A DNA stretch of 64,000 nucleotides from Oopsacas minuta (GCA_024704765.1 JAKMXF010000044.1:310001-374000); one strand, 5' to 3'. Numbered from the stretch's first letter, positions 1-11,601 are shown. A program made the numbers and translations. Notes: a model not told the origin generated them from the sequence alone.

Positions 1-1264
1 GTGTTGTCCCAAACATATAGGTTCAAACGACAAGTTTCGAAATGGTTTGGTCATAGTTACATCGTTTGTCAATTAATGTTACGAATTAACTCCAAGAGTT
101 AAATTTGTAAATGCAAAGAATTTCAAATGATAATAAATGTTAGAAACGAATTAAATTGACATTTTGTGATTATCTAAAATTTATCCACACACGCACAGGC
201 TTTGTGGCCCACCGGTAGCGTAGCCAGCCTCGGCAGTCTACTGGCACAGGATGGTACATGAGTAGGGTATACTGGAACGCTGTTTCTAGCCAGATGACGC
301 GAGATTGGGCTATGTGGTTCAGGGACGTAGCCACGAATCTTCTCCGGGAGATGATTTGTATGTGCCGCTAACACATATATATCCCCAATCAAATTCTTCT
401 GATGCCCAAAACCACAGTATAATTACAAGGTGATGGATTAAGAGTCAATAAACATTTATCTGCAATTCACTGGCTTCTAAATTATATTTCGCATTACTCA
501 ACCTTACAACATATCCTCTAGTATATGTTATAAGACTAATAGCAAAGAAGGATAGATCTATTTCACAGCCTTGACTACTTCCTATATGCAATACAAAAGC
601 TTTTGGATATGGCAATATAATTCTTTGGAGGCATATCCACTTGATTCTGTGCATCTTTTATTGTATCTAGGAAAGGTTTTACTGAATGTAAGGTAGCTAT
701 GTAGTATATAATTTTGATAAATAGATTAACTTCCTCGCAGCATTTGTTGCAGGTATCTGACACTACAAAATCCACTTATAATAGCGACTACAAAGTGGAA
801 ATTCGTCCAATCATAATTGGAACTCCATCATATGATTGTAAGCAGCGGAGTACCGTGTGGGGGGCGGTAGAGAGGAACATTACCTCTTACAGGCAGAAAA
901 TTCATTCAATAGTATCTATATAAAGTTATTGTAATTTTGGTGTTATGTAGTAACTTCAATTCTGAATTGCTTTACATTATCTTGTTAAATTCTCTGTATA
1001 TAATTAACAGTTCTAAATACGTATAATAACATTGAAGCATGTAACAGAATGAGGTCATGACTGAAACAGTATAAATGAAAAATATGCCTATCATGACCAG
1101 ATAGTTGAATTCTTGCGAAACCATACTCAACCATATGTATTTTGACAAGTAACACACCAATACAACTAATCTACTCGTTATATTTGCACAACTTAAAGTT
1201 TTCATTTTGTATTCTTTGTTTTTGTCGAATTTTCAATGCATTTTAAACTCCAAATTTCCATTGA
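1..1264. other. Gene-poor left edge, possible terminal exon at 174-398
   Basis: No recognisable gene. One stretch stands out on the minus strand. At 174-398 a 75-codon open frame ends in TAG and follows an AG acceptor (position 399-400). It is clearly more GC-rich than its surroundings and reads like protein (ProGluLysIleArgGlyTyrValProGluProHis in its middle). It could be the last exon of a gene whose other exons lie at 445-930, where short minus-strand frames occur but do not join cleanly. I do not recognise the product. The rest is AT-rich DNA with no clear repeat ends. Confidence 0.25.
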
Positions 1265-2258
1265 AAATCGAGCCAACCTGATACTACTTCAGAAAGTGGC
1301 CATACTAAGAGGGAGGTAGCTAAAATGGTTGGATGTAGCCAAAAAAGTGTAACCAAGATCCTCAAGAAACACAGGCTGACTGGCACGGTAAGAAACCTCG
1401 CTATTCCGGGTAGGTCTCGTGTCACAACCAAAAGGCAAGACATTTTATTGGTCAGAAAATGCAAAAAGGATCGATTTAAGACTGCTACTCAGATCAGAGC
1501 TGAAGTGTTATCAGAATATTCGATAAAACCTTCCACTTCAACAGTTCAGAGAAGATTGCGAGGGTCCGGACTGTTCGGACGAAAGCCGCGAAGGAAGTCC
1601 CGCCTTACTACCAAGCACAAAAGAGACCGACTTTCCTTCGCAAGATCGCACAAGAATTGGAATACTGAAGATGGGCAAGAGTTGTGTTCACTGACGAATC
1701 TAGGTTCCTTCTGTATACTAATGACGGGGGAGCCTACGTCAGGAGGATGAAAGGGGAGGAGTTCTCAGAGAGGTTTCTTCAAAAAACTTGCAAGTTTGGT
1801 GGAGGTGGCATCATGGTTTGGGGATGCTTAAGCTGGAGTGGCGTAGGACTCTTGTGGAAAGTATCTGGGAACCTCAAGACAAATTCCTACATTGATATAT
1901 TGGAAAATGTACTAATCCCAAGCGTTGATTTGCATTCTCTACATTCTGGATGGACCTTCCAGCAAGACAACGCCCCATATCATAGGTCAAAGGGTACTAA
2001 GCAATGGTTTGGTGAGCAAAAGCTAGAGGTCATGAATTGGCCTGCTCAGTCACCTGATCTAAATCCGATTGAGAATCTTTAGGATCACATTTCCCTCAAA
2101 ATTCAAGATAAAGCCCATCCAACCTCTCAGAGTTGTGGAATGCCATATTAAGCACTTGGGATAGCATCGAAATTAACAGGCTCCATACTCTAATTGAGAG
2201 TATGCCACAAAGATGTAAAGCCGTAATTCAAGCAAGAGGAAGTTCTACTAAACACTAA
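1265..2258 (+). pseudogene. Broken Tc1 transposase (DD34E)
   Basis: Cut-and-paste transposase remnant. The helix-turn-helix half is read from about 1265 (frame open upstream of the ATG at 1325), through the GRSR-like linker, to about 1690. A frameshift then moves the frame to the DDE half starting at PheThrAspGluSerArg near 1684. The second Asp is in GlnGlnAspAsnAlaProTyrHis near 1970. The Glu of AsnProIleGluAsnLeu is followed immediately by TAG (2080-2082), where the family normally has Trp. The C-terminal tail then resumes in another frame and ends at TAA 2256-2258. With a frameshift, a nonsense codon and a second shift it cannot make an active enzyme. The three acidic residues are still visible and 34 residues separate the second Asp from the Glu. 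Confidence 0.85.
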
Positions 2259-2366
2259 CAACATTTTACTTGATTATAACAAAGTATTGTTGTTATAATC
2301 AGTCATAGATATAAGAATTTGGGGGAAATTTACTCTGAGCAATTCTTTTTGACCGACACTCTATAT
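1265..2366 (+). mobile_element. Tc1-like DD34E element, 5' end not found
   Basis: A Tc1-family DNA transposon remnant. The transposase remnant occupies 1265-2258. The likely 3' terminal repeat is the stretch just before 2366, ending gaccgacactctata. I could not find the matching inverted repeat upstream of 1265, so the 5' end is lost or badly mutated. The catalytic spacing D-34-E places it in the Tc1 group, distinct from the three other Tc1/mariner-superfamily elements in this window. Confidence 0.7.
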
Positions 2367-3245
2367 TTGCATCGAATCAAGTATAAATTTGGATATAAAG
2401 GATAAGAAATGTAAGGAACATTAACATCTGGTGGGGGGGAAATTTGTTACGGTACGCGACTGATTGTGATAGAATCAATTCATCTACTTCAAAACAAATT
2501 ATAGGATTATTTGTTCTGGACAATATTGGAAATATTGTATTAGATATAGCAATTTCTTCACTTTCAGCTGGCGCAACCTTAGGACGTTTAGCACCACAAA
2601 GCGTTCAAAGGCGAAGTGATATTATTCTATCCGTTCATTTTAACAGGAATCCTTGAGTTTTTACTTGTGTGTCATTCTTCAACTGTTTTCTCCGAAACTG
2701 TTGCCCATAAAAACAACAACGAAAGATGTTTACGCATTTATAAGAAACAGAACAAAGTACAGGTAGCAAATGTATGATATCAATGTTTATCCTCAGTGAA
2801 TAGTCTAGATTTCTTCCGGGGTTACAAATAGTCCCACTGCCACTAACTACGCCTCTGTTGTGGTGGGACATTACCTGGACGGAAAGTAAAAACAGGCGGA
2901 ATAAATGCGCCAATTGCTCCATACTGTGTACGCAAGTTTTCCCAACTGAAGTCTACCTTCTGATAATTATACAGGTCAACTATCAAGAATAAACGAAGAA
3001 AAATGATGTTCTTCTCTAACAGTTTTTGTATATTTCCTCAGACTTTTGTGCTACTGAACCAAAGTTTGCATCTGTCCATTCCGTATATTTCTTCTTACGT
3101 TGAATTTGTATCACTTCAAATAGATCTGGGAGAGTTGCCAGGCCCAAAATATTCCTGTATGCCAGGATCAACTTTGGAGGTCTTCGAGTTCCTTCAATCA
3201 ATTCTGGACATACATACATATACACATTTACAGATTTATTACGTT
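2367..3245. other. Intergenic, no gene seen
   Basis: AT-rich DNA between two Tc1-type elements. Short open frames on both strands have no recognisable domains and no convincing splice context. Confidence 0.4.
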
Positions 3246-3261
3246 TTACAAATAACTTATA

Positions 3262-4605
3262 CAGGATGTCTCAAAAGTTTGTTCCTCCTCAGTACTTCGA
3301 TTGAAGTCGTTATAAATCGAACAGGATTGTTTACTAACCGACCATTTTTCAGATTATTATTATTAGTCTATAGTAGTCCAATACTATAATGAATACTTTA
3401 TTTCCTTATTTGATAATATGTTTATATTTTCATAATTTTTCTCAACCCTCACAAATTTCATACATGGATGTCATGAAACCGAGATTTGCTGTTCGTGAGC
3501 GAGCGATTAGCATGATTGAAGCGGGTTCAACACAGAAAACAGTCGCCAATACTCTTGGACCCACAATTCGGACAGTTCGGAACTGGTGTAAAAGGCATAG
3601 AGCTGGATGTTTGCTTGATGACAAGCACCGGTCTGGACTTCCGACGAAGCTTTCCCGGATTCTGAAAATTATAATTCGAAAATCAATCGAGAAACGCTAC
3701 AATTCAACCCGAAATCTTGCGAAATATATCTCGCCTAAGTCGGTGACCGTTAGTAAAGACACAATTCACCGTTATTTACGCGACACAATCGGAGCGAAAG
3801 CCTATAAAAGACCCTTATACCCAAAATTGACTGAAAACAAAAGGTAAAGAGACTAGAATTCTGTCAGGAACGCAAAACATGGACTGGTTGTGATTGTGGA
3901 GAGTTCTTTTTAGTGATGAAAGCCCTTTTGAGCTTTTCCATCCGACTAATAGGCAGAATGATCATGTTTGGGACATTAATCCGCACAACATTACCCCAGT
4001 TGAATCAGTCAAAAACCCCCCGTAAATGATGGTCTGGGGAATAATGAGCCGGTTAGGGCTATCAGAACTACACTTCATCCCCCCAAAACACTCAGTGAAT
4101 ACTGACTACTATATTAATGAAATCCTGGAGAAGTGTTGTCTCCCTACCTTTAAGCGTAGAAAGACTAGCGCCCCACTTACCCAAAGGAAAATCTGTCGAA
4201 AGATGTCCGAGACAATTTTCATGCAGGATGGCGCCCCTGCCCATACAGCCATAAGGACCCAGAAATGGCTTTCAGAGCATCTACCTGGATTTTGGGAGAA
4301 AGGTGTTTGGCCTAGTAACTCCCCAGATTTAAATCCCATCGAAAATCTTTGGTCTATTATGCAAGCAGAGCTAGACAAGAGAAAGCCCGCTACAAATTTA
4401 ACACAGCTCGGAAAATATTTGGAAAATATATGGAATGGGATTAGCCCGTCGATACTTGAGAATTTAGTTGATGGGATGCCAAGTCGAATTAATTCATGTA
4501 TAAAACTTAATGGTGAATATATAGACAAATAATTAGATGAATTTATCTAAGAAATTCTATATTATAGTGGTATTCATAAGAGGAAAAGACTTTTGAGACA
4601 CCCTG
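3262..4605 (+). mobile_element. DD37E Tc1/mariner-superfamily element, complete ends
   Basis: A 1344-bp DNA transposon with both ends visible. The left end is CAGGATGTCTCAAAAGT from 3262. The right end is its inverted copy finishing at 4605, with one mismatch in the first 17 bases. A TA dinucleotide flanks each side (3260-3261 and 4606-4607), the normal target duplication for this superfamily. It carries a broken transposase at 3464-4532. Confidence 0.9.
3464..4532 (+). pseudogene. Broken DD37E transposase
   Basis: Transposase remnant. The natural start is probably the ATG at 3464 (MetAspValMetLysPro); the longer frame from 3389 is mostly sequence next to the terminal repeat. Residues 1-128 form the helix-turn-helix region with LysHisArgSerGlyLeuPro as the linker. 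TAA at 3845-3847 stops the frame. The SerAspGluSerProPheGluLeu block (first catalytic Asp) lies around 3915 in another frame. The frame from 4026 carries MetValTrpGly, GlnAspGlyAlaProAlaHisThr and SerProAspLeuAsnProIleGluAsnLeuTrp, ending TAA at 4530-4532. Thirty-seven residues separate the second Asp from the Glu, so the motif is DD37E. The gene is inactive because of the shifted middle. Confidence 0.85.
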
Positions 4606-4770
4606 TATATGGTTCAGCTATACTATAGTACAGTTTTTGTGTACTAGTATTTCTAAGTAGGAGGAAAGGTCATTTCTTTCGGATTAATGAAAGTCGCCTT
4701 TTGGAATGAGGATATGGGGTTTTGTATTACAAAAAACAGTACTCTACTATAGTTCTGATATATATACGGA

Positions 4771-6716
4771 ATCTCTGCGTATAAATAGCATAGATTGACA
4801 AATATTCATTCATTTTGACCTATCAAATACGAAATAGAATTCATATTACCCCTGGGTTCCGGGAGTTTTGGCGTTTATTATTCGTTGAGCGGCTTTATCT
4901 TTGATATATTGTTACTTCTTCACGGATCAGAATTATACCATAATCAATGTTACATTTCTGCTCGTATGGAAAAAGAAAACGCTTTCATTTTGAATAAGAA
5001 TTCAAATTCTACAAAACTAATTTACATATCAACTTTATAATAAATAGCGCGCTTCGCTAGCTTGGTCGCTGGGGGAGAGCTTAGAGCTCTTGGTTAGCTT
5101 GAGTATTAATTAAACAACGTTTTCAGATTTACAAAGACATGATAATGACTTCATGACTTTTGTCATAGTTGTGAATATTCGTCCAAGAATTAATTTGTCC
5201 GAGCCAAGTGGGGAATATGTTGATTATTGCAGCAAGAATCCATGACATTCTGGATAATATCATCTTACCTATTGCAGTGCTGGACAGATGATCCCCATTT
5301 GATCCTCCAAATCTTGCGTTGATCACACAATGGCATGAAGATGCTAAATGATTGGAACTCATCCAGCAACACTTGACAGTAAGTAAATAAGCTAATTAAC
5401 TGTTGTTTTACTCATATGAATTACATAATTTCTTGTACATACCAGCCATCACAGTTCAACAACTTCTGTCTGTGATCATTAGAAGATATATTCCTTAGAT
5501 TTCAGGATTATATCATGATATTAAATTCGAGGCTTAGTAAGATGCGATCATTGATAGAACGATATCGATTTGCTTTCGACAATCGGAGGATGAAAATTTT
5601 CGAACGTTAGAGGCATAGTGAATTCGAAATTTGGCTAATCTACATCCCAAAATGCATATCAAATATTTAATAATTTCACTGCAATTGGAAAGGTGGATCT
5701 CTTATGGCAGCATGGGCAGAAGGGGGCGAAGAAATTGAGCATATCTCTATATGAGTTGCATATAAATTTGAGAAATTAGATAGGAATAATCATTGTATCA
5801 TTAAATTGATGATCCAATAAACTCATCACCTTCAATGTGAGTGAAGCTTGCAGAAATCAACTATTTGCAATTTGAGAAAATCTATTAAGTATTGATTTGA
5901 TTATTCAATACTGCTACAATTCCTTATCATGAATAATTATCTTGATGGAGGATGCTCCCATCCCTACAGTCTACTACATGGACCTGAAAGTTTAAATTAA
6001 AAATGAAAGAATTGCTGAATTGAACTACTTAAACAAAAATATAGGCAATATATTGTTCAAATAAGTGAAGAGTGGAGAGTCGTGTTTCCCATAAAAAAAG
6101 AAGTGTTCGCAAGGCGCGCTTATTAAAAGTTTAAAGATATGATTCACTAGTCATAATAAATACAACAACAAACAATTCATAAATTAATTATTTAATAATG
6201 GATAAATGAGAGCACACTTACAATGGACATTTATAAGAATAGAAGCAAAAATTCTTTCGAAAAAATACTAGTTTATGATTTTATTAACATGATGAAGTTA
6301 AGTAAAAGCCTCCATAAAGTATTAAAAACAATATTATACTCACAAATCTGATGAATGCTTACAAATATTACATGGTCGTGCCGTAAACATTGTAAGTGTG
6401 GCGGATACCACACCTTATCGAGAAAATTGAGTATTGATGCCTTTGATGGAAGTAACTAGGAAAGCTTGCCAATAATGTTCAGAAGTATGAATCTCGAACA
6501 AAGAAACTCAAAGAATAGTGGGCCAGAGAGAGGGGACTCCCCCTGTAAACCCTCTTGACACCACTGGCCAGTGGCCACTATACAAAAGTGACTATTAAGT
6601 CGGCAAGGTAATAGTGGTGAATTCTTGAGATAACTAAGAGTTCCACAGAATACCCCTGAAGTATGAGAGATGGAGCAAATCAGTTTCACTAAGTAAATAA
6701 AGTCACCCAGAATTAT
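4771..6716. other. Long gene-poor stretch
   Basis: AT-rich DNA without a gene I can support. On the minus strand 5272-5375 has an AG acceptor, an open frame and a GTAAG donor, and could be an exon, but the 34-residue product resembles nothing I know. It lies downstream of the ESRP-like exon on the same strand. A short GC-richer patch occurs at 5046-5100. Confidence 0.35.
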
Positions 6717-6718
6717 TA

Positions 6719-8059
6719 CAGGGTGTAACAAAAGTCTTGGCCGGTTGCATTATGGTGGCTCACATAAAATATTTCAAGGTCACAATATCTACTTATTTAC
6801 CAATATAATCACTACCTCTTTCTAAAACTAATTTCATTCGATTGGGCATCCAATTCACCAGGTTTTGAAGTAGTTCGGTGAAATCGTCTTCCATGCCGTT
6901 TTTAGGTTTGCAATTAGGGCCTGAATCGTGATGACTTGGCCCATTTCATCCACCCGTTCATACATAGTACCCCAAAGATTTTCAATCGGATTCAAGTCGG
7001 GGAATTAGCTGGCCACTCCCCTTTCTTCCAAAACCGAGGGAACTTCTCTGAACACCAATGCTGCGTGACATTAGTTGTGTGTGCGGGGGCACCATCCTGC
7101 AGGAACAGAAATTTTGACATGTTTCCAACATGGACCTCTCAATAACGGACTCCTTTTTAGCTTTACGAGCCATAGCATCCAGATAGATTTCTTCAATATT
7201 TCGTTCCTATAGTAGCCTCCATTGACGGTCTGTTTTGGGGGTACAATGTGCAGTTCTGACAGCACTCTGTATGACACCATTCCCCAGACCATAATTTTCG
7301 CTGGGAATTTGACCTGAAAAATAGGCTCAATATTTTGTGAACCAATTGCCCATACTCGATCATTTTGTCTGTTTGGCGAATGAAATAACTCAACCGGTGA
7401 TTCATCAGACCAGAACACATTATTCCAATCCTCGAAAGACCAATTCTCATGATCCCGAGCGAATTTCAATCGATTTTCCTTGATTTTTTGTGTAATTTTT
7501 TCCCATTTGGGACGTTTACAGTGTCTGGCATCAAGCCTTTGTGCTAAGTGCCGCTGTATTGTCATGTGAGATATGGGGTTTCCTCTGATAGATAGTCTCC
7601 TCGACAATTTTCGGGTTGATTGCCTTCTTTTCCCCAAGGATTTCTTAATCACAATTCGGGATACCCGTTTCAAAATTTGAGGCCGTCCAGATCGAGGCTT
7701 AGTCTCCATAGTCTCACCGCATTTGTGTTGACTCCACCATCTCCGTACAGATATTGCTCCAACATTTAGACGTGTAGCTACCTCTTTTTGAGTAATGTCA
7801 CCTTCAAGCATCCAAATTGCTTTAGAACGGAGCTCGACTCCGTGATCACCGACATTCATTTTCCCGAAACAAACTGGTAAGGTAAATATGCTAAAAAAAT
7901 TCGAGAGCAGTGTTGAAGATATTCAATATGCCTATAGTATAAACGTAGTTACCATATAGAACTATCAGTGAACTAGCATTTCCGTTGCATGCTATAATTA
8001 CTAGTATATATTAAATCCATCTACGATTGAGAACCGGCCAAGACTTTTGTTACACCCTG
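6719..8059 (-). mobile_element. Second DD37E element, perfect 28-bp terminal repeats
   Basis: A 1341-bp DNA transposon. Its ends are perfect inverted repeats of at least 28 bp (6719-6746 and 8032-8059), beginning CAGGGTGTAACAAAAGTC. TA flanks both sides (6717-6718, 8060-8061). The terminal 17 bases resemble those of the element at 3262-4605, so the two belong to related families, but the transposases are clearly different sequences. The perfect repeats suggest that it moved relatively recently even though the gene is broken. Confidence 0.92.
6793..7859 (-). pseudogene. Broken DD37E transposase
   Basis: Starts at ATG 7859 (MetAsnValGlyAspHisGly). An intact N-terminal helix-turn-helix and linker (LysProArgSerGlyArgPro) lead into TrpSerAspGluSer with the first catalytic Asp. 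A frameshift just before GlnAspGlyAlaProAlaHis (about 7100) ends the first frame at 7071. A second single-base deletion lies in AsnSerPro/AspLeuAsnPro near 7005, and the tail needs at least one more shift before ending in TAA at 6793-6795. Counting across the shifts gives 37 residues between the second Asp and Glu. Apart from these shifts it is well preserved, so decay is recent. Confidence 0.87.
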
Positions 8060-8384
8060 TATATAAGATACACATATAGTACTTACCCATGACATAATAT
8101 GTGGAAACGGTTATGGACTAGTGAGAACGCGTCGACTAGAAAGCATTCTAAACGCATTCTTAATAGCTGAACTGGTTTCAACTGGAAACGGCTTCTGATT
8201 ACAAGAAATACATACATTTAGAAATTAGGGATGATAGAGATGGATTACAGCAAATATGGTAGGAAAGAAGATCAATGCACCCACAATTTTATGTAATCCA
8301 CACCATAATATTAATATTTCATTATAATTCAAGATATTGGCAAATCGAGCAAAGTATAAAATACAATGTAAATATCAAAATAAC

Positions 8385-8780
8385 CTGCTTTCGAGAAATC
8401 TTTTGTGGAGGGATTCAGCAGCCAAATGGGCCGAATCATGAGAACACATTTGTACATAACATTCTCCTGTAGGCTGTCCTTTCTGGTTATAAACAAAGTG
8501 TATTCCACGAGGCAGTATATCATCTGCGAGTCTATTGAAAAAGTCTAAGATATCATCCACTGTTGCTGAATAAGGAAGACCCCGGAGACGAACACAATCA
8601 TCTTGATTACAATATTCATCGCGAGGAGAACTTCTACAAAAAGCTTCTTCTCTTTCATAAAAGTTAATATTACATCTATTAGGAGAAAAACCAAGAATGT
8701 TAGAAAAAGATGAGGATAAGTCCTGTCGACAAGCTATTTGTAGTAATTCACCAATGTTTGACCGAAAGACTTCGATGTAC
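8385..8780 (-). CDS. Single exon of an ESRP-like RNA-binding protein
   Basis: Minus-strand exon with good splice sites: acceptor AG at 8781-8782 and donor GT at 8383-8384. The phase is the same at both ends (AG|G of an Arg codon), so it is a symmetric 396-bp exon. It begins with the end of one quasi-RRM (ArgTyrIleGluValPheArgSer) and, after a linker, contains most of the next one: CysValArgLeuArgGlyLeuProTyrSerAla, AspAspIleLeuAspPhePhe, and GlnProThrGlyGluCysTyrValGln. The pattern fits the second-to-third RRM of epithelial splicing regulatory proteins (ESRP/fusilli) better than hnRNP H/F. That family binds GU-rich RNA in the nucleus and controls alternative splicing. I found no flanking exons. 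Either the introns are long and filled with transposons (the elements at 6719 and 10239 lie on either side) or this is a stranded fragment. Confidence 0.7.
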
Positions 8781-10236
8781 CTAGAGGATTAATAAGGGAA
8801 AAGTGATATAAATATGATTATTAAGATTTTTGCTCATAAAAATAGAATATCAAGATATCGAAATCATTAGCAATGAAATGCCAGATAATGTTGGAGACAA
8901 TAATTCACAGCGTTCATCAAACGAGACATTAGCTTTGCAAACTAAAATATTAAATATGTAGAAACATATCCCACTAATTTGAAACTGTATTTGCACTAAT
9001 GAATTTGTGAATCCTATTTATTTTCCAATGACTATTTTTACACTTCCTGGTATAACAGTTTATTCATATTTCTGGCTAACTCTCTATACATGCGAACTAA
9101 ACAAACTCTCAAGAATTTTAATGTTAGATTACCTTTTATTCCATATACTCATACTCTTAGTAGTGCACACAGGTTGAATAGTTCATATTGTTAAATGATA
9201 TGAATAAACCACATTCTCCAAAACAGACCAGACCTGAATAGAGCTAGCAACAGTCTACCGTGCAGCTAAAGTGATAAATGATCAACTATATGCATTTCAA
9301 CAATACTGAAATTCACAAAATAGGAGAGTCAGTATTTTGTGAGTGAAAGAGAGATATAAATATCCCACAATGTGAGAGATTAAATATGTTCATATATACT
9401 CCACGTAGATACAGATAATATAAATATTGTCATCACATAAACAAAAGAAATATGTAATTATAGGGTATCAATGTTCTTACTACGTATAGAGATGGAACTA
9501 GGAATTTCTTTCAGGACTGAACCTTTTAGGTAAGTATATTCTGGTGCCCTCCAAAATAGGCTTTTTGCAACAGTATGATTTTAACATCGTAACTGCAATT
9601 TTATGGATCTAAATTCACTTTACTCGAACTTACATAGACCTATATAACATCCAACTCCTTGTACATAAACTGCTTGAAATGAAGATCATGTGATTTTGAA
9701 AATCCAAAAAGGTGGCAATTGCATCATCATTTCGTCAGGTGTGAATTTTCGTCCAAGACTCAAACCTGTCCGAATGAGGGCCAAATAACTCCCTATATGG
9801 CAATAATCAGCCCCGGGGTGTGCACTAAATTTTTATTATTATTTTTTCTCATTATTATTTATATGTACAATAATTCAGATTATAGAGAGAAAGTGAATTT
9901 TAGTTTTCCCATATACAGTGTATGCTTAATACGAACACCAATGGACCGTACGATGGAAATTTGTTCGCCTTTCCGGAGTTCATAAGCTGGAGTAATATCC
10001 ATTGAAGTACTGTTGTAGGGACGTGATTATGTAACGAACATTGTTCGTTTTATCAGTATTCGTATTAACGAGATAGTTTAAATTTATTAGTAAAATTACG
10101 CTAAGCAAAAAATGATAGTAAAATGCCGCCCCCCACCCTATTTCGCAGAAAAACATGGATGAAAAACAAGTAATTTATTTTACATGGCCTAAATATTGGT
10201 TTTCATGCGGCATGAAACCTGTTAGCCCATTATATA
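8781..10236. other. Possible intron or intergenic DNA
   Basis: AT-rich DNA upstream of the ESRP-like exon. No second RRM exon and no complete element was found. The frame at 9719-9985 has no recognisable domain. Confidence 0.35.
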
Positions 10237-10238
10237 TA

Positions 10239-11599
10239 CAGGGTGGGCCACGGGAGTCCGATCAAAAGTAAATTGCTCTCATTTGAAAACGAAACAATGA
10301 AACTTAATTCTGTAAAAAGACTTTTTAAATATAGATAAATGGTTCTGTGAATTCATCATCCTTTCTTCTTCAGCCATTAATCAGGTGCTCGATCCATGCC
10401 CCTTTCCTACCCAGCACTCTTTGTAGTCTGACAAGCATGTTATCGTACACTTTAGCCAGAGTTTCTCCATCAATCTTCCTGATTTCTCTTCTGATGTTCA
10501 TCTTGAGGTCTTCTAGTGTCTTAGGAACAGGATCCCTGTACACAACTGACTTCAGGTAGCCCCACAGGTAAAATCGCAAGGATTAAGGTCCGGGGAACAT
10601 GGGGGCCAGAAGTTGTCAAATCCACGACCAATCACCCTGTCACCGAACTTCTCTTGTAGCCAGCCCCTAACTAAATTGGCATAGTGTGGGGGTGCTCCAT
10701 CCTGATGGAAAGTAATAGTATTCAGTTCACCATGTCTCCTGATGTTGGGAAGGTAGAATCCTTTCGGCATTGCCAGGTATCTCCACCGGTTCACCGTACA
10801 GGTCTTACCATCCTCATCTTCAAAAGAGTACGGGCCTATGATCCGGTCATGGGCAACTGCACACCAGACAACCAACTTTTCAGTGCTCAAGGGTCTCTGG
10901 ACAATAGGTTCTGGCTTCTCCAATGCCCAGAACCTCATGTTCTGCTTGTTAACATGTCATGAAAGATGAAAGTTTGACTCGTCAGACCAATGAACTTCAG
11001 TGATCTTCAAAAGTTCTTCCACAATCTTCTTGGAAATGTACGTGGCAAATTGGACTCTCTTCTTCTGATTTGATTCACTTTGCTTTTGCTGCATCTGTAC
11101 TTTGTAAGGAAAGGCTCCAATGTCATCATTAAGGATCCTCCTCACTGAGCTTCTACTGATTGCAGCCTCTGCAGATAGCCTTCTTGTTGCGCGATGGGGT
11201 GAATCTGCCAGTTTCTTCTTGATTTTTTGAATGTTTTCAGGGGTTCTAACAGTCTTCTTGGGTCCCTTTCGTTTTCTATTGCCTACCGTACCACCCTCCT
11301 CCATCCTCTTGACAATATTCATGATTGTGTTCCTTGCAGGAGCCTTCAATGTCTTCTAATCCACCTTGAAAGCTCGTTGGGCCGAAACAACACTTCTCCC
11401 GTTTTCAATATACCAGTAGAGTAACTTCACTTTGACATCCTGCTGGAGCGACATTACATAAACCTAGGGGTAGTTTGGTTAGTATTTTTTAAAAACTATT
11501 TATCTCAGCTTTAAAATGAATGGTGAACCACTGAAGTCTGACAAAAATTGCACGTGCTAGAGCAATTTACTTTTGATCAGTCTTCTGTGGCCCACCCTG
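10239..11599 (-). mobile_element. DD41D mariner-superfamily element with complete ends
   Basis: A 1361-bp transposon. The terminal inverted repeats are about 42 bp with a few mismatches (left from 10239, beginning CAGGGTGGGCCAC; right ending 11599). TA dinucleotides flank it at 10237-10238 and 11600-11601. The transposase on the minus strand has an Asp, not Glu, as third catalytic residue, spaced 41 residues after the second. This matches the DD41D lineages described in animals (Rosa/Visitor type). Confidence 0.9.
10370..11454 (-). pseudogene. Broken DD41D transposase
   Basis: The likely start is ATG at 11454 (MetSerLeuGlnGlnAspValLys). An in-frame TAG interrupts the first helix-turn-helix about 34 codons in. 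The frame then runs from AlaProAlaArgAsnThr to HisTrpSerAspGluSerAsn (first Asp), where it breaks near 10957. The next frame (10938-10552) has LeuValValTrpCysAlaVal, PheHisGlnAspGlyAlaProProHisTyr (second Asp) and CysSerProAspLeuAsnProCysAspPhe (third Asp). A last shift near 10570 leads into TrpGlyTyrLeuLysSer and the C-terminus, ending at 10370. At least one stop and two frameshifts make it inactive. Confidence 0.87.
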
Positions 11600-11601
11600 T
11601 A

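Larger units (their letters stand above)
3246..4770. mobile_element. MITE family X, copy A, split by a Tc1 insertion
   Basis: A short inverted-repeat element of about 165 bp with its left margin. It is related to a second copy at 33905-34080. The body at 4606-4770 begins tatatggttcagctatac and ends near ctatagttctgatatatata. It shares with copy B a long internal match that includes ggaaaggtcattt and ggaatgagg. The left margin tttacaaataactta appears at 3246-3260, before the DD37E element at 3262-4605, and directly beside the MITE in copy B. The DD37E element therefore sits in a TA inside this repeat. Confidence 0.7.

Noticed and set aside
5151-9812. ttcgtccaag-containing stretches at 5170-5235 and 9740-9812 as a repeat pair
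   Set aside because: Only about ten bases match exactly and the remainder is weak, so a shared repeat is not supported.
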